A stretch of DNA of 44,939 bases from an uncultured Peptoniphilus sp. (GTDB lineage: Bacteria > Bacillota > Clostridia > Tissierellales > Peptoniphilaceae), in contig CABTZF010000013.1 of NCBI GenBank assembly GCA_902489255.1, positions 1-44,939 of the forward strand, given 5' to 3'. Below, piece by piece: positions 32,769 to 39,261 of this stretch. The notes beneath the pieces were generated by a model that did not search any database, was not told the DNA's origin, and worked only from the letters and a program-made list of their open reading frames with translations. Each line of letters begins with the position of its first letter. Position 1 is the first letter of the stretch. Both the position numbers and the translations under genes were made by a program.

Positions 32769-33563
32769 ATGAATATATTAGTATGTATAAAAGTAGTACC
32801 TGATGTTAGAAATGCTAAGATAGACCCTAAAACTAACAACTTAGTCAGGGAGGGTTTAAAAATGATTATTAATCCTTCAGATTTATGTGCTTTGAAATTT
32901 GCACTTAATATTAAGGATAATGCCCAAGAAGATGTAAATATTACAGTTATTAGTATGGGGCCTCCGCAAGCAGAAGATGCTATTAGAGAAACTATTCAAA
33001 TGGGAGCAGACAAAGGTTTTCTTATAATGGGTCTTGAATTTAAAGGTTCTGACACATTAGCGACTTCTTATACAATTTCTCAAGCAATAAAATCTTTAGG
33101 AAATTTTGATTTAGTTCTAACAGGAGATAAAACTCTTGATGGTGATACCGGTCAAATAGGTCCTGAACTTTCTGAACATTTATCTTTTAATCTGTTCTCT
33201 TTTGTTAAAGAACTTTCTTATGAAGATGGTTATTTTAAAGCAACCCGTCTAACAAAAAATGGTGAAGAAATTGTTAAATCAAAAGCACCACTACTAGTTA
33301 CAGCATTAAAAGATTCAGTTTCAAGACCTTCTAAATTTTCTAGAGGCAGGGAAGATATTGCTAAAAATGCGGAAATTAAAATTTTAAATGCCCAAAATAT
33401 TGACCTTGATCCTGAAAGAATCGGTCAAGCCGGTTCCCATACAATAGTTAAGGAAGTTTTTGCTCCAAAAAGAGAAGAAGTTGGCAATATTATTGAAGGA
33501 ACTTTTGACGAAAAGATAGACAAATTTATTTCTCTACTTGAAGACAGGAGGGTTTTAGACTAA
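32769..33563 (+). CDS. etfB: Electron transfer flavoprotein subunit beta
   Basis: Carries AMP or, in bifurcating types, a second FAD, and pairs with EtfA to pass electrons from or to acyl-CoA dehydrogenases. 264 aa: MNILVCIKVVPDVRNAKIDP, VISMGPPQAEDAIRETIQMGADKGFL, DLVLTGDKTLDGDTGQIGPELSEHL. The last segment is the nucleotide-binding loop. AGAGGTG lies 5-6 nt before the ATG. It overlaps etfA by one base (TAATGA type), so the pair is coupled. No bcd, crt, hbd or other partner gene lies beside it, so the partner must be elsewhere. Confidence 0.96.
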   Translation: MNILVCIKVVPDVRNAKIDPKTNNLVREGLKMIINPSDLCALKFALNIKDNAQEDVNITVISMGPPQAEDAIRETIQMGADKGFLIMGLEFKGSDTLATSYTISQAIKSLGNFDLVLTGDKTLDGDTGQIGPELSEHLSFNLFSFVKELSYEDGYFKATRLTKNGEEIVKSKAPLLVTALKDSVSRPSKFSRGREDIAKNAEIKILNAQNIDLDPERIGQAGSHTIVKEVFAPKREEVGNIIEGTFDEKIDKFISLLEDRRVLD

Positions 33564-34555
33564 TGAATAATATTTGGGTAGTTATAGAAAATGCAGAAAA
33601 TGACCTTACTGAGCTTAGTAAGGAAATGATGAATAAGGCAAAGACTCTTGCCAATACATTAAATAAAAATCTTATTGCTCTTGTGAGCGGCTATGAAGAA
33701 GATGAAATTTGCAAAAAATCAATAGCTTATGGGGCTGATAAGGTTTTATATTGTAATCATAGATTATTAAAAAATTATACAACTTATGCTTACACAAAAG
33801 TTTTTAATGAAATTATTGATAAATACAATCCTTATTTAGTAATCTTTCCCGCTTCAATAAACGGACGTGATTTGGCAGGGAGATTATGTGCAAAAAGAAA
33901 TATAGGCCTTGTGGCTGAATGCAGTGACCTTCAAATTGACGGTAATGATATTAAATTCATTAGACCTACCTTCGACGGCAAATTATATTCAGATATAAGT
34001 ATAGATTCAAGCCCAATGTTTGCCACTATTGGCAGAAGTGCTTTTTTACCTGCAAGATATATGGCTAAAAATAAAGGGGAAATCATTAAAGAAGAAATCG
34101 AGCTAACTGATGACGATGTCTTAACAGAAATTATCTCCAAAATTCCAGGTGAATTTAAAGAAGCCGACTTGAAGTTTGAAAATGCAAAAATTATTGTTTC
34201 CGGAGGTATGGGTCTTGTTGAATCCAGTAATTGGCATATAATTGAAGAATTTGCAAAAGCTTTGGGTGCAAGCGTTGGAGCTTCAAAACCTATTTGTGAT
34301 TTAGGAATATGTTCAACCGAATATCAAGTTGGTGTTACAGGCAAAACTGTAAGTCCTGATATTTATATAGCTGTAGGGATTTCAGGAGCCATTCAACATA
34401 TTAACGGCATGAAAAAATCAAAATTTATTATAGCTATTAATAATGACCCAAAAGCTCCAATTTTTCAAATTGCCCACTACGGTATAGTAGCTGACCTCTT
34501 TGAATTTTTACCGGCCTTAACTAAAAAAATCAACGAAATTAAAAATAATAAATAA
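33563..34555 (+). CDS. etfA: Electron transfer flavoprotein subunit alpha
   Basis: FAD-binding subunit. 330 aa: the N-terminal domain (about 1-195, with VIFPASINGRDLAGRLCAKRNIGLVAECSDL) pairs with EtfB; the C-terminal FAD domain shows SGGMGLVESSNWHIIEEFAKALGASVGAS, YQVGVTGKTVSPDIYIAVGISGAIQH and INNDPKAPIFQIAHYGIVADLFE, the complete family signature. It starts one base inside etfB and ends at a strong terminator. Ordinary length; no iron-sulfur N-terminal extension. Confidence 0.97.
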   Translation: MNNIWVVIENAENDLTELSKEMMNKAKTLANTLNKNLIALVSGYEEDEICKKSIAYGADKVLYCNHRLLKNYTTYAYTKVFNEIIDKYNPYLVIFPASINGRDLAGRLCAKRNIGLVAECSDLQIDGNDIKFIRPTFDGKLYSDISIDSSPMFATIGRSAFLPARYMAKNKGEIIKEEIELTDDDVLTEIISKIPGEFKEADLKFENAKIIVSGGMGLVESSNWHIIEEFAKALGASVGASKPICDLGICSTEYQVGVTGKTVSPDIYIAVGISGAIQHINGMKKSKFIIAINNDPKAPIFQIAHYGIVADLFEFLPALTKKINEIKNNK

Positions 34556-34573
34556 TTAAAATAATAAATTATT

Positions 34574-34612
34574 AAGCCGCCATAAATTTCTCATCTATGG
34601 TGGCTTTTTTAT
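34574..34612 (+). terminator. Terminator after etfA
   Basis: AAGCCGCCATA (34574-34584) pairs with TATGGTGGCTT (34596-34606), followed by a T run. Confidence 0.93.
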
Positions 34613-34618
34613 TTATAT

Positions 34619-34762
34619 TTATCCTTTTCTAAAAAACTTTTCAATAATAATTATTAAGATTAAACCTCCTATCAGTGACATGATAATATCTTTAAGAAAA
34701 TAAACCAATCCTACACCAATTAAAAAATATAGAATTGCCATTAATAAGTTTTTATTTTTCAT
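34619..34762 (-). CDS. 47-aa two-helix membrane protein
   Basis: ATG at 34762 to TAA at 34619. The peptide has two hydrophobic helices (about 5-22 and 26-41: MAILYFLIGVGLVYFL and IIMSLIGGLILIIII) and a basic end EKFFRKG. AAAGGA lies about 13 nt upstream, rather far. It is convergent with etfA and downstream of the rplL terminator. No family recognised; a real gene is plausible because the amphipathic layout is regular, but the open frame could also be chance in AT-rich DNA. Confidence 0.45.
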   Translation of the reverse strand: MKNKNLLMAILYFLIGVGLVYFLKDIIMSLIGGLILIIIIEKFFRKG

Positions 34763-34821
34763 AATATCAGCTTTTTCCTTTTATATAATAATTTTGATTA
34801 GCGGTAATTTATATTATAAAT

Positions 34822-34852
34822 AAAAGGCACAGGTAATACAACCTATGCCTAA
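34822..34852 (-). terminator. Terminator after rplL
   Basis: Minus strand GGCATAGGT-TGTATTA-CCTGTGCC followed by TTTTATTT. It closes the rplJ-rplL unit. Confidence 0.88.
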
Positions 34853-34872
34853 ATTATTTATACGTTAAATTA

Positions 34873-35256
34873 TTACTTAACTTCTACAGTAGCTCCAACT
34901 TCTTCAAGTTTAGCCTTGATGTCGTTAGCTTCATCTTCAGGAATTCCTTCTTTAACTGCCTTTGGAGCTCCGTCAACTAAAGCTTTTGCATCTTTAAGTC
35001 CAAGTCCTGTAATGTCTTTTACAACTTTAATTACTTTAACTTTTTCTTGACCTGCTGAAGTAATAACTACATCAAATTCTGTTTTTTCAGCTTCTGCTGC
35101 AGGAGCTGCTCCGCCTGCTGCCGGTGCTGCTACAACTGCTGCAGGTGCTGCTGCTGAAACTCCAAATTCTTCTTCAAGAGCCTTAACTACTTCTGATAAT
35201 TCTAATACTGTAAGTTCTTTAATTTCTTCTATAAGTTTTTCTGTTTTTTCTGACAT
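34873..35256 (-). CDS. rplL: 50S ribosomal protein L7/L12
   Basis: Stalk protein that recruits translation GTPases. 127 aa: N-terminal dimerisation helices (about 1-35), an alanine/proline hinge (AAAPAAVVAAPAAGGAAPAA), and the C-terminal factor-binding domain (KVKVIKVVKDITGLGLKDAKALVDGAPKAVKEG). It follows rplJ by 29 nt. A terminator comes next; in nearly all Firmicutes rpoB follows within a few hundred bases, but not here. Confidence 0.98.
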   Translation of the reverse strand: MSEKTEKLIEEIKELTVLELSEVVKALEEEFGVSAAAPAAVVAAPAAGGAAPAAEAEKTEFDVVITSAGQEKVKVIKVVKDITGLGLKDAKALVDGAPKAVKEGIPEDEANDIKAKLEEVGATVEVK

Positions 35257-35285
35257 TTTATTTCCTCCTAATTTTTAAGCTTAAT

Positions 35286-35819
35286 TTAAGCTGCTTGTCC
35301 TTGTTTTTCTGCAATTGCATTTAATACTATTGCAAGTGATCTTATACTTCCGCTTAATACATTTGCAAGTCCTTGGATTGGTGCATTCAAACCACCTAAT
35401 ACTTGTGCAATTAATACATCCTTAGACGGTAACTTAGCAAGAGCATCCACTTCGCCTAAAGATAAAATTTTACCATCAACAATGCCTGTTTTGATTTCAA
35501 GTTCTTCATGATCTTTGCAGAAATCAGATGAAATCTTTGCAGCACTTGCCGGGTCCGCCATGCCTAATGCTATGGCTGAAGGTCCTTTAAGAAATTCATC
35601 AAGTCCATCATAACCTAAGTCTTGAAATGCACGTCTCATCATAGTGTTTTTGTAAACTTTATACTCTACTTGAGCTTCTCTAAATTTATTTCTTAATTCA
35701 GTAACTTCTTCAACATTAAGTCCTCTGTAGTTTAAAAGTACAATTGATTGAGCCTTTTCAATTTTTTCTTTAATTTCAGAAACTACGGCTTCTTTGGCTT
35801 GTAATTTTTCTTCTTTCAC
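35286..35819 (-). CDS. rplJ: 50S ribosomal protein L10
   Basis: Binds 23S rRNA and anchors L7/L12 dimers. 177 aa from a GTG at 35819 (VKEEKLQAKEAVVSEI), with GGAGG 7 nt upstream; the frame to 35849 would run into the terminator hairpin of the leader. Family parts: IVLLNYRGLNVEEVTELRNKFR, YKVYKNTMMRRAF, FLKGPSAIALG, and the C-terminal L12-binding helix. Expression is likely autoregulated through the L10 leader upstream. Confidence 0.97.
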   Translation of the reverse strand: MKEEKLQAKEAVVSEIKEKIEKAQSIVLLNYRGLNVEEVTELRNKFREAQVEYKVYKNTMMRRAFQDLGYDGLDEFLKGPSAIALGMADPASAAKISSDFCKDHEELEIKTGIVDGKILSLGEVDALAKLPSKDVLIAQVLGGLNAPIQGLANVLSGSIRSLAIVLNAIAEKQGQAA

Positions 35820-35832
35820 CTTCTCACCTCCA

Positions 35833-35862
35833 TAAATAAAAAATCTCACACCGCTTGTGAGA
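35833..35862 (-). terminator. Leader terminator hairpin before rplJ
   Basis: Minus strand TCTCACA-AGCGG-TGTGAGA (35862-35844) followed by TTTTTATTT. It sits between the L10-binding structure and the ribosome site, so it is probably a conditional attenuator. Confidence 0.85.
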
Positions 35863-35895
35863 CTTGAAAAATCAAATTAAATTAATGAATTTTCA

Positions 35896-35940
35896 AACCT
35901 CGGTAGGAAATTAAGATTACTCACCTACTGTCTGCGGTCT
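35896..35940 (-). ncRNA. Ribosomal protein L10 leader
   Basis: The minus strand reads AGACCGCAGACAGTAGGTGA and, after a short loop, TTAATTTCCTACCGAGG. The GTAGG/CCTAC pairing and the conserved flanks match the L10(L12)4-binding leader found upstream of rplJ in most bacteria (the Rfam L10_leader pattern). Bound L10 complex represses by favouring the following terminator or by lowering translation. Confidence 0.93.
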
Positions 35941-35952
35941 AAATACATAAAT

Positions 35953-35981
35953 ATTATAAAGAACTCTTTTATAAAAGTCAA
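35953..35981 (-). promoter_or_regulatory. rplJ-rplL promoter
   Basis: Minus strand TTGACT (35981-35976), 17 nt, TATAAT (35958-35953). It lies just past the stop of the peptidase gene. It makes rplJL independent of rplKA. Confidence 0.88.
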
Positions 35982-35988
35982 GTATTTT

Positions 35989-36531
35989 TTAATAGTTTTT
36001 TGACAGCCACCAGGCTCTAAATTCAAAATGTGGTTTGTCCTGATATTTTTTAAAATAGTATCCCGGCGTAAGCCCAATTTCTTTGCCGATTTCTGCACAT
36101 CTTTTAAAAAATTCATCATCACCGTATGGGTCTTTTCCTCTTTTTTTAATATCAAAAGCTCTTCTATCTGTATGTTTTGAATGCTTTGTCCAGGTTACTT
36201 TAGGACCTTTTTTTGTCCTTCCCTTCTCATATAAGTAATTTTGTCTTTCTTGAGGTCTGTAAGTTTCTGTAATTTCCACAGGCAAGCCTTCTTCATCTGC
36301 TTTTTGTAAAAATTTAAGGGCAAGTTTTTTTGTATGAGGGCTTAACTGATTAAGGTCATTTATCGGCATATCAATATCTACACATAAATTTGGATACTTT
36401 GCCCTATCAAAGAAAAATTCATAAATTCCGCTTTGCGGTAAAATTTTTATTGCTATTATATAAAATAATATAAAGAAAAATATAAACTTTGACAACACAG
36501 TTTTACTATTCTTTAATGATTTTTTTCTCAT
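35989..36531 (-). CDS. Membrane-anchored M15 peptidoglycan peptidase (VanY/CwlK-like)
   Basis: 180 aa. A basic start and one hydrophobic helix (about 14-31) anchor it outside the membrane. The catalytic domain (about 60-180) has VEITETYRPQERQNYLYEKG, WTKHSKHTDRRAFDI and KPHFEFRAWW: zinc ligands H120, D127 and H168 fit the M15 pattern SxHxxxxAxD...HxE. This version resembles L-alanyl-D-glutamate peptidases (CwlK, phage endolysins) at least as much as D,D-carboxypeptidase VanY, so the exact bond cut is uncertain. It lies alone between rplA and rplJ, an unusual place, preceded by a terminator, and no vancomycin-resistance genes are nearby. Confidence 0.85.
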   Translation of the reverse strand: MRKKSLKNSKTVLSKFIFFFILFYIIAIKILPQSGIYEFFFDRAKYPNLCVDIDMPINDLNQLSPHTKKLALKFLQKADEEGLPVEITETYRPQERQNYLYEKGRTKKGPKVTWTKHSKHTDRRAFDIKKRGKDPYGDDEFFKRCAEIGKEIGLTPGYYFKKYQDKPHFEFRAWWLSKNY

Positions 36532-36616
36532 TTTATCACCAATATTAATTTACCATATTTTTTAGAATTTTTTTGTTATTTAATGAAATTGTAATAATAA
36601 TTAATATCTCCGTATA

Positions 36617-36642
36617 AAAAAAGAGCCGGTTTCCCGACTCTT
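36617..36642 (-). terminator. Terminator after rplA
   Basis: Minus strand AGAGTCGG-GAAA-CCGGCTCT (36641-36622, GAAA loop) followed by TTTTTTT. Confidence 0.93.
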
Positions 36643-36649
36643 CGGTGTT

Positions 36650-37351
36650 TTATCTAGCCATTAATTTTTCGCCGTTTAATCTAATTCCAGGTCCCATTGT
36701 AGTTGCAACTGTAACTGATTTTAAATATTTACCCTTTGCAGCTGCCGGCTTAGCCTTTATAACCGCTTCTGAGATAACTTTGAAGTTTTCAGCTAATTTT
36801 TCTTTACCAAAAGAAACCTTACCGATTGGTACGTTAATTATTGCTGCTTTATCTACTCTATATTCAACTTTACCTGCTTTAGTATCATTGACAGCTTTTG
36901 CCAAGTCAAAAGTTACTGTGCCTGATTTCGGGTTTGGCATTAAACCCTTAGGTCCTAAAACTCTACCAATTTTACCTACAACGCCCATCATGTCAGGAGT
37001 TGCAATAACAACATCAAAATCAAACCAATTTTCATTTTTGATTTTTTCAACATATTCATCGCCACCTGCATAGTCAGCTCCCGCATCTAAAGCTTCCTTA
37101 ACCTTGTCACCTTTTGCAAGAACTAAAACTCTCACAGATTTTCCTGTTCCGTTAGGAAGTACTACGGTTCCTCTAACTTGTTGGTCAGCATGCCTTGGAT
37201 CAACTCCAAGCCTCATAGCTAATTCTACAGTTTCATCAAATTTTGCAGTAGATGTTTTTGTAACAAGATCAAGTGCTTCATCTACATCATATAGCTTTTC
37301 TCTATCAATAAGTTTTAAAGCTTCTAAATATTTTTTTCCTCTTTTTGGCAT
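36650..37351 (-). CDS. rplA: 50S ribosomal protein L1
   Basis: L1-stalk protein that helps eject deacylated tRNA; in many bacteria it represses its own operon. 233 aa: MPKRGKKYLEALKLIDREK, LAMRLGVDPRHADQQVRGTVVLPNGTGK, GPKGLMPNPKSGTVTFD, KVEYRVDKAAIINVPIGKVSF. It ends the rpmG-secE-nusG-rplK-rplA operon, followed by a terminator. Confidence 0.98.
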   Translation of the reverse strand: MPKRGKKYLEALKLIDREKLYDVDEALDLVTKTSTAKFDETVELAMRLGVDPRHADQQVRGTVVLPNGTGKSVRVLVLAKGDKVKEALDAGADYAGGDEYVEKIKNENWFDFDVVIATPDMMGVVGKIGRVLGPKGLMPNPKSGTVTFDLAKAVNDTKAGKVEYRVDKAAIINVPIGKVSFGKEKLAENFKVISEAVIKAKPAAAKGKYLKSVTVATTMGPGIRLNGEKLMAR

Positions 37352-37390
37352 TATTTACCTCCTTGTGGTACTTACGACCTAAGTCTCCCA

Positions 37391-37816
37391 CTATTCTTCT
37401 ACTTCAATACCCATACTTCTTGCAGTTCCTTTAATCATTGACATAGCTGCTTCCAATGACGCTGCATTTAAGTCGGGCATTTTTGTCTTAGCAATTTCTT
37501 CTACTTGAGCTTTTTTCAGTTTGCCAACTTTTTTCTTGTTAGGTTCTCCACTTGCACTTTGAAGACCTAGTGCTTTTTTGATTAGTACAGGTGCCGGTGG
37601 AGTTTTTGTAATAAATGTAAATGATCTGTCTTGATATACGGTTAATACAACCGGAATAATCATACCGGCTTGATCTGCTGTTTTTGCGTTAAATTCTTTT
37701 GTGAATTGCATAATATTAACACCATGTGGTCCAAGAGCTGTACCTACTGGTGGTGCCGGCGTAGCTTTTCCTGCCGGAATTTGTAATTTTACTAATGCTA
37801 TGACTTTCTTTGCCAT
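37391..37816 (-). CDS. rplK: 50S ribosomal protein L11
   Basis: GTPase-centre protein. 141 aa: KKVIALVKLQIPAGKATPAPPVGTALGPHGVNIMQF (thiostrepton-site prolines intact) and the RNA-binding C-domain QVEEIAKTKMPDLNA, IKGTARSMGIEVE. It lies between nusG and rplA. Confidence 0.98.
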   Translation of the reverse strand: MAKKVIALVKLQIPAGKATPAPPVGTALGPHGVNIMQFTKEFNAKTADQAGMIIPVVLTVYQDRSFTFITKTPPAPVLIKKALGLQSASGEPNKKKVGKLKKAQVEEIAKTKMPDLNAASLEAAMSMIKGTARSMGIEVEE

Positions 37817-37858
37817 TATTTCCTCCTTGTGGTCTTTCGGGTTTACCCTCCCACTATT

Positions 37859-38398
37859 TTAAGCTTTAATAATTTGATTGAAATCTAATTCTACTAATGT
37901 GTCCCTACCAAACATGGAGATACTAACCTTGACCTTCCCTTTTTCATAATTAAATGAGTCTATAATACCAATTAGATCATTGAAAGGTCCGTTAATTACT
38001 CTTACGGTTTCTCCTATTTCGTAGTTGCCAAATAATTCTTTACTATCTGTTACGCCAAGTAGTAATACCTCTTCTTCAGATAAAGGAACCGGTTTTGATG
38101 CCGGACCAACAAAGCCCGTTACGCCTCTGGTATTTCTAACTAAATACCAAGTGTCATCATTCATAATCATTTTAACCAATACATAGGAAGGGAACATTTT
38201 TCTTTCCTTGGCTTTGGAAACTCCTTCTTTAGTTTCAACATATGATTCCATAGGAACTCTAATATCCTGAATTAAATCTTCCATCTTCCTATTAGCTACC
38301 ATAGCTTCCATAGTATCCTTTACTTTATTTTCATAACCGGAATAGGTGTGGATTACATACCACTTAGCTGCTTCTTTTGCATTATCTATTCCATCCAC
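37859..38398 (-). CDS. nusG: Transcription termination/antitermination factor NusG
   Basis: Binds RNA polymerase and couples it to ribosomes or pausing. 179 aa: NGN domain (WYVIHTYSGYENKVKDTME, FPSYVLVKMIMNDDTWYLVRNTRGVTGFVG) and a C-terminal KOW domain (VRVINGPFNDLIGIIDSFN). I choose the GTG at 38398, with GGGAAG 7 nt upstream; an in-frame TTG at 38416 overlaps the secE stop and lacks a ribosome site. Confidence 0.96.
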   Translation of the reverse strand: MDGIDNAKEAAKWYVIHTYSGYENKVKDTMEAMVANRKMEDLIQDIRVPMESYVETKEGVSKAKERKMFPSYVLVKMIMNDDTWYLVRNTRGVTGFVGPASKPVPLSEEEVLLLGVTDSKELFGNYEIGETVRVINGPFNDLIGIIDSFNYEKGKVKVSISMFGRDTLVELDFNQIIKA

Positions 38399-38412
38399 TG
38401 TGACACTTCCCG

Positions 38413-38628
38413 TCAATATATAGGCTTTAATAGGAATACTAACAGCCTATCATACAGTGAAAGTAATATTGCACATGCGATTGAAACTCCCATAACAATT
38501 AAAGAATATTGTATGACTTGTTTTTTTGTAGGCCATACAACTTTTTTGAATTCAGATTTCACGCCTCTAAAATACTTACCAAGACCGCCTTTTTTTTCTT
38601 CAGTCTTTGCTACTTGTTTAGTTGCCAT
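38413..38628 (-). CDS. secE: Preprotein translocase subunit SecE
   Basis: 71 aa: a charged N-terminal amphipathic part (GLGKYFRGVKSEFKKVVWPTKKQ is the family box), then one membrane helix (about 40-64). It clamps SecY in the translocon. Normal place between rpmG and nusG, 9 nt after rpmG. Confidence 0.96.
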   Translation of the reverse strand: MATKQVAKTEEKKGGLGKYFRGVKSEFKKVVWPTKKQVIQYSLIVMGVSIACAILLSLYDRLLVFLLKPIY

Positions 38629-38637
38629 AAATTCTCC

Positions 38638-38787
38638 TTACTTTGTTTCCTTATGAAGAGTATGTTTCTTACAAAATTTGCAATATTTCTTTAATTCCAA
38701 TCTTTGTGTAGTATTTTTCTTGTTTTTATATGTCACATAATTTCTGTTTTTGCAGTCAGGACATTCAAGAACTACTCTATCGGCCAT
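38638..38787 (-). CDS. rpmG: 50S ribosomal protein L33 (zinc-binding form)
   Basis: 49 aa from the ATG at 38787: MADRVVLECPDCKNRNYVTY, then a basic middle and YCKFCKKHTLHKETK. The two Cys pairs (C9/C12 and C36/C39) mark the zinc-binding form. GGAGG lies upstream, inside a small switch-like hairpin region. First gene of the secE-nusG operon. Confidence 0.96.
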   Translation of the reverse strand: MADRVVLECPDCKNRNYVTYKNKKNTTQRLELKKYCKFCKKHTLHKETK

Positions 38788-38797
38788 AAAAACACCT

Positions 38798-38840
38798 CCT
38801 GATGTCAAAAAAAAGAGCCGCCATCAGGCTCCCTATATTT
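38798..38840 (-). promoter_or_regulatory. rpmG leader: terminator/antiterminator-like switch
   Basis: Minus strand: GAGCC-TGATGGC-GGCTC (38831-38815), extended by G-U pairs and followed by eight T's, is a terminator. Its CCTGATG (38828-38822) can instead pair with CATCAGG (38804-38798), which includes the start of the ribosome site. The two helices exclude each other. Ligand unknown. Confidence 0.6.
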
Positions 38841-38850
38841 TTACCTATAT

Positions 38851-38879
38851 AATTTATCATAAATTCAAGCCTTTGTAAA
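38851..38879 (-). promoter_or_regulatory. rpmG operon promoter
   Basis: Minus strand TTTACA (38879-38874), 17 nt, TAAATT (38856-38851). The -10 is imperfect. The rest of the 38880-39117 gap is plain AT-rich DNA without recognisable genes. Confidence 0.5.
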
Positions 38880-39117
38880 GAATTTTTTGAATTTATATAT
38901 GTTTAATAGCTAAAAAATTTTTATATTTGAAAAAGGTTAGCATAGTCTATTTTAAATTTAATTTTTATAAGTATTTTATAAATTTAAGAATATTTAGAAG
39001 CATCTATTAAAAGTTTTTTTAATGTTTTGCTTTGATAATAACTAAAAATTCTAAAATCTTGAAATTTTCTCACAAATAGGTTAGCTTAAAAAGTATTTAA
39101 ACATTTCTAAAAACATA

Positions 39118-39142
39118 AAAAGCTGAGGTTATGCCTCAGCCC
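39118..39142 (-). terminator. Terminator after the helicase gene
   Basis: Minus strand GCTGAGG-CATAA-CCTCAGC (39140-39122) followed by TTTTTATG. It sits 120 nt past the helicase stop. Confidence 0.88.
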
Positions 39143-39261
39143 TCTATGCTATATTCTAGAAGAAAATGATTTACCATTATAGTATGAAAGAATTATTGAA
39201 AAAATTCTTTACACCTATAATTGCTTAACTATTATAACTCATATCGTTCAAAATGTATAGT

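Noticed and set aside
35989..36531. vancomycin-resistance vanY
   Set aside because: No vanRS, vanH, vanX or ligase genes nearby; motifs also fit ordinary CwlK-like wall peptidases.
38399..38416. TTG start of nusG at 38416
   Set aside because: It overlaps the secE stop and has no ribosome site, while the GTG at 38398 does.
38960..39090. Short minus-strand frame of about 29 codons beginning GTG (VRKFQDFRIF...)
   Set aside because: No ribosome site or regular structure; the gap looks non-coding.
39178..39230. 14-codon peptide MKELLKKFFTPIIA on the plus strand
   Set aside because: Amphipathic, but no ribosome site or promoter; likely chance in AT-rich DNA.
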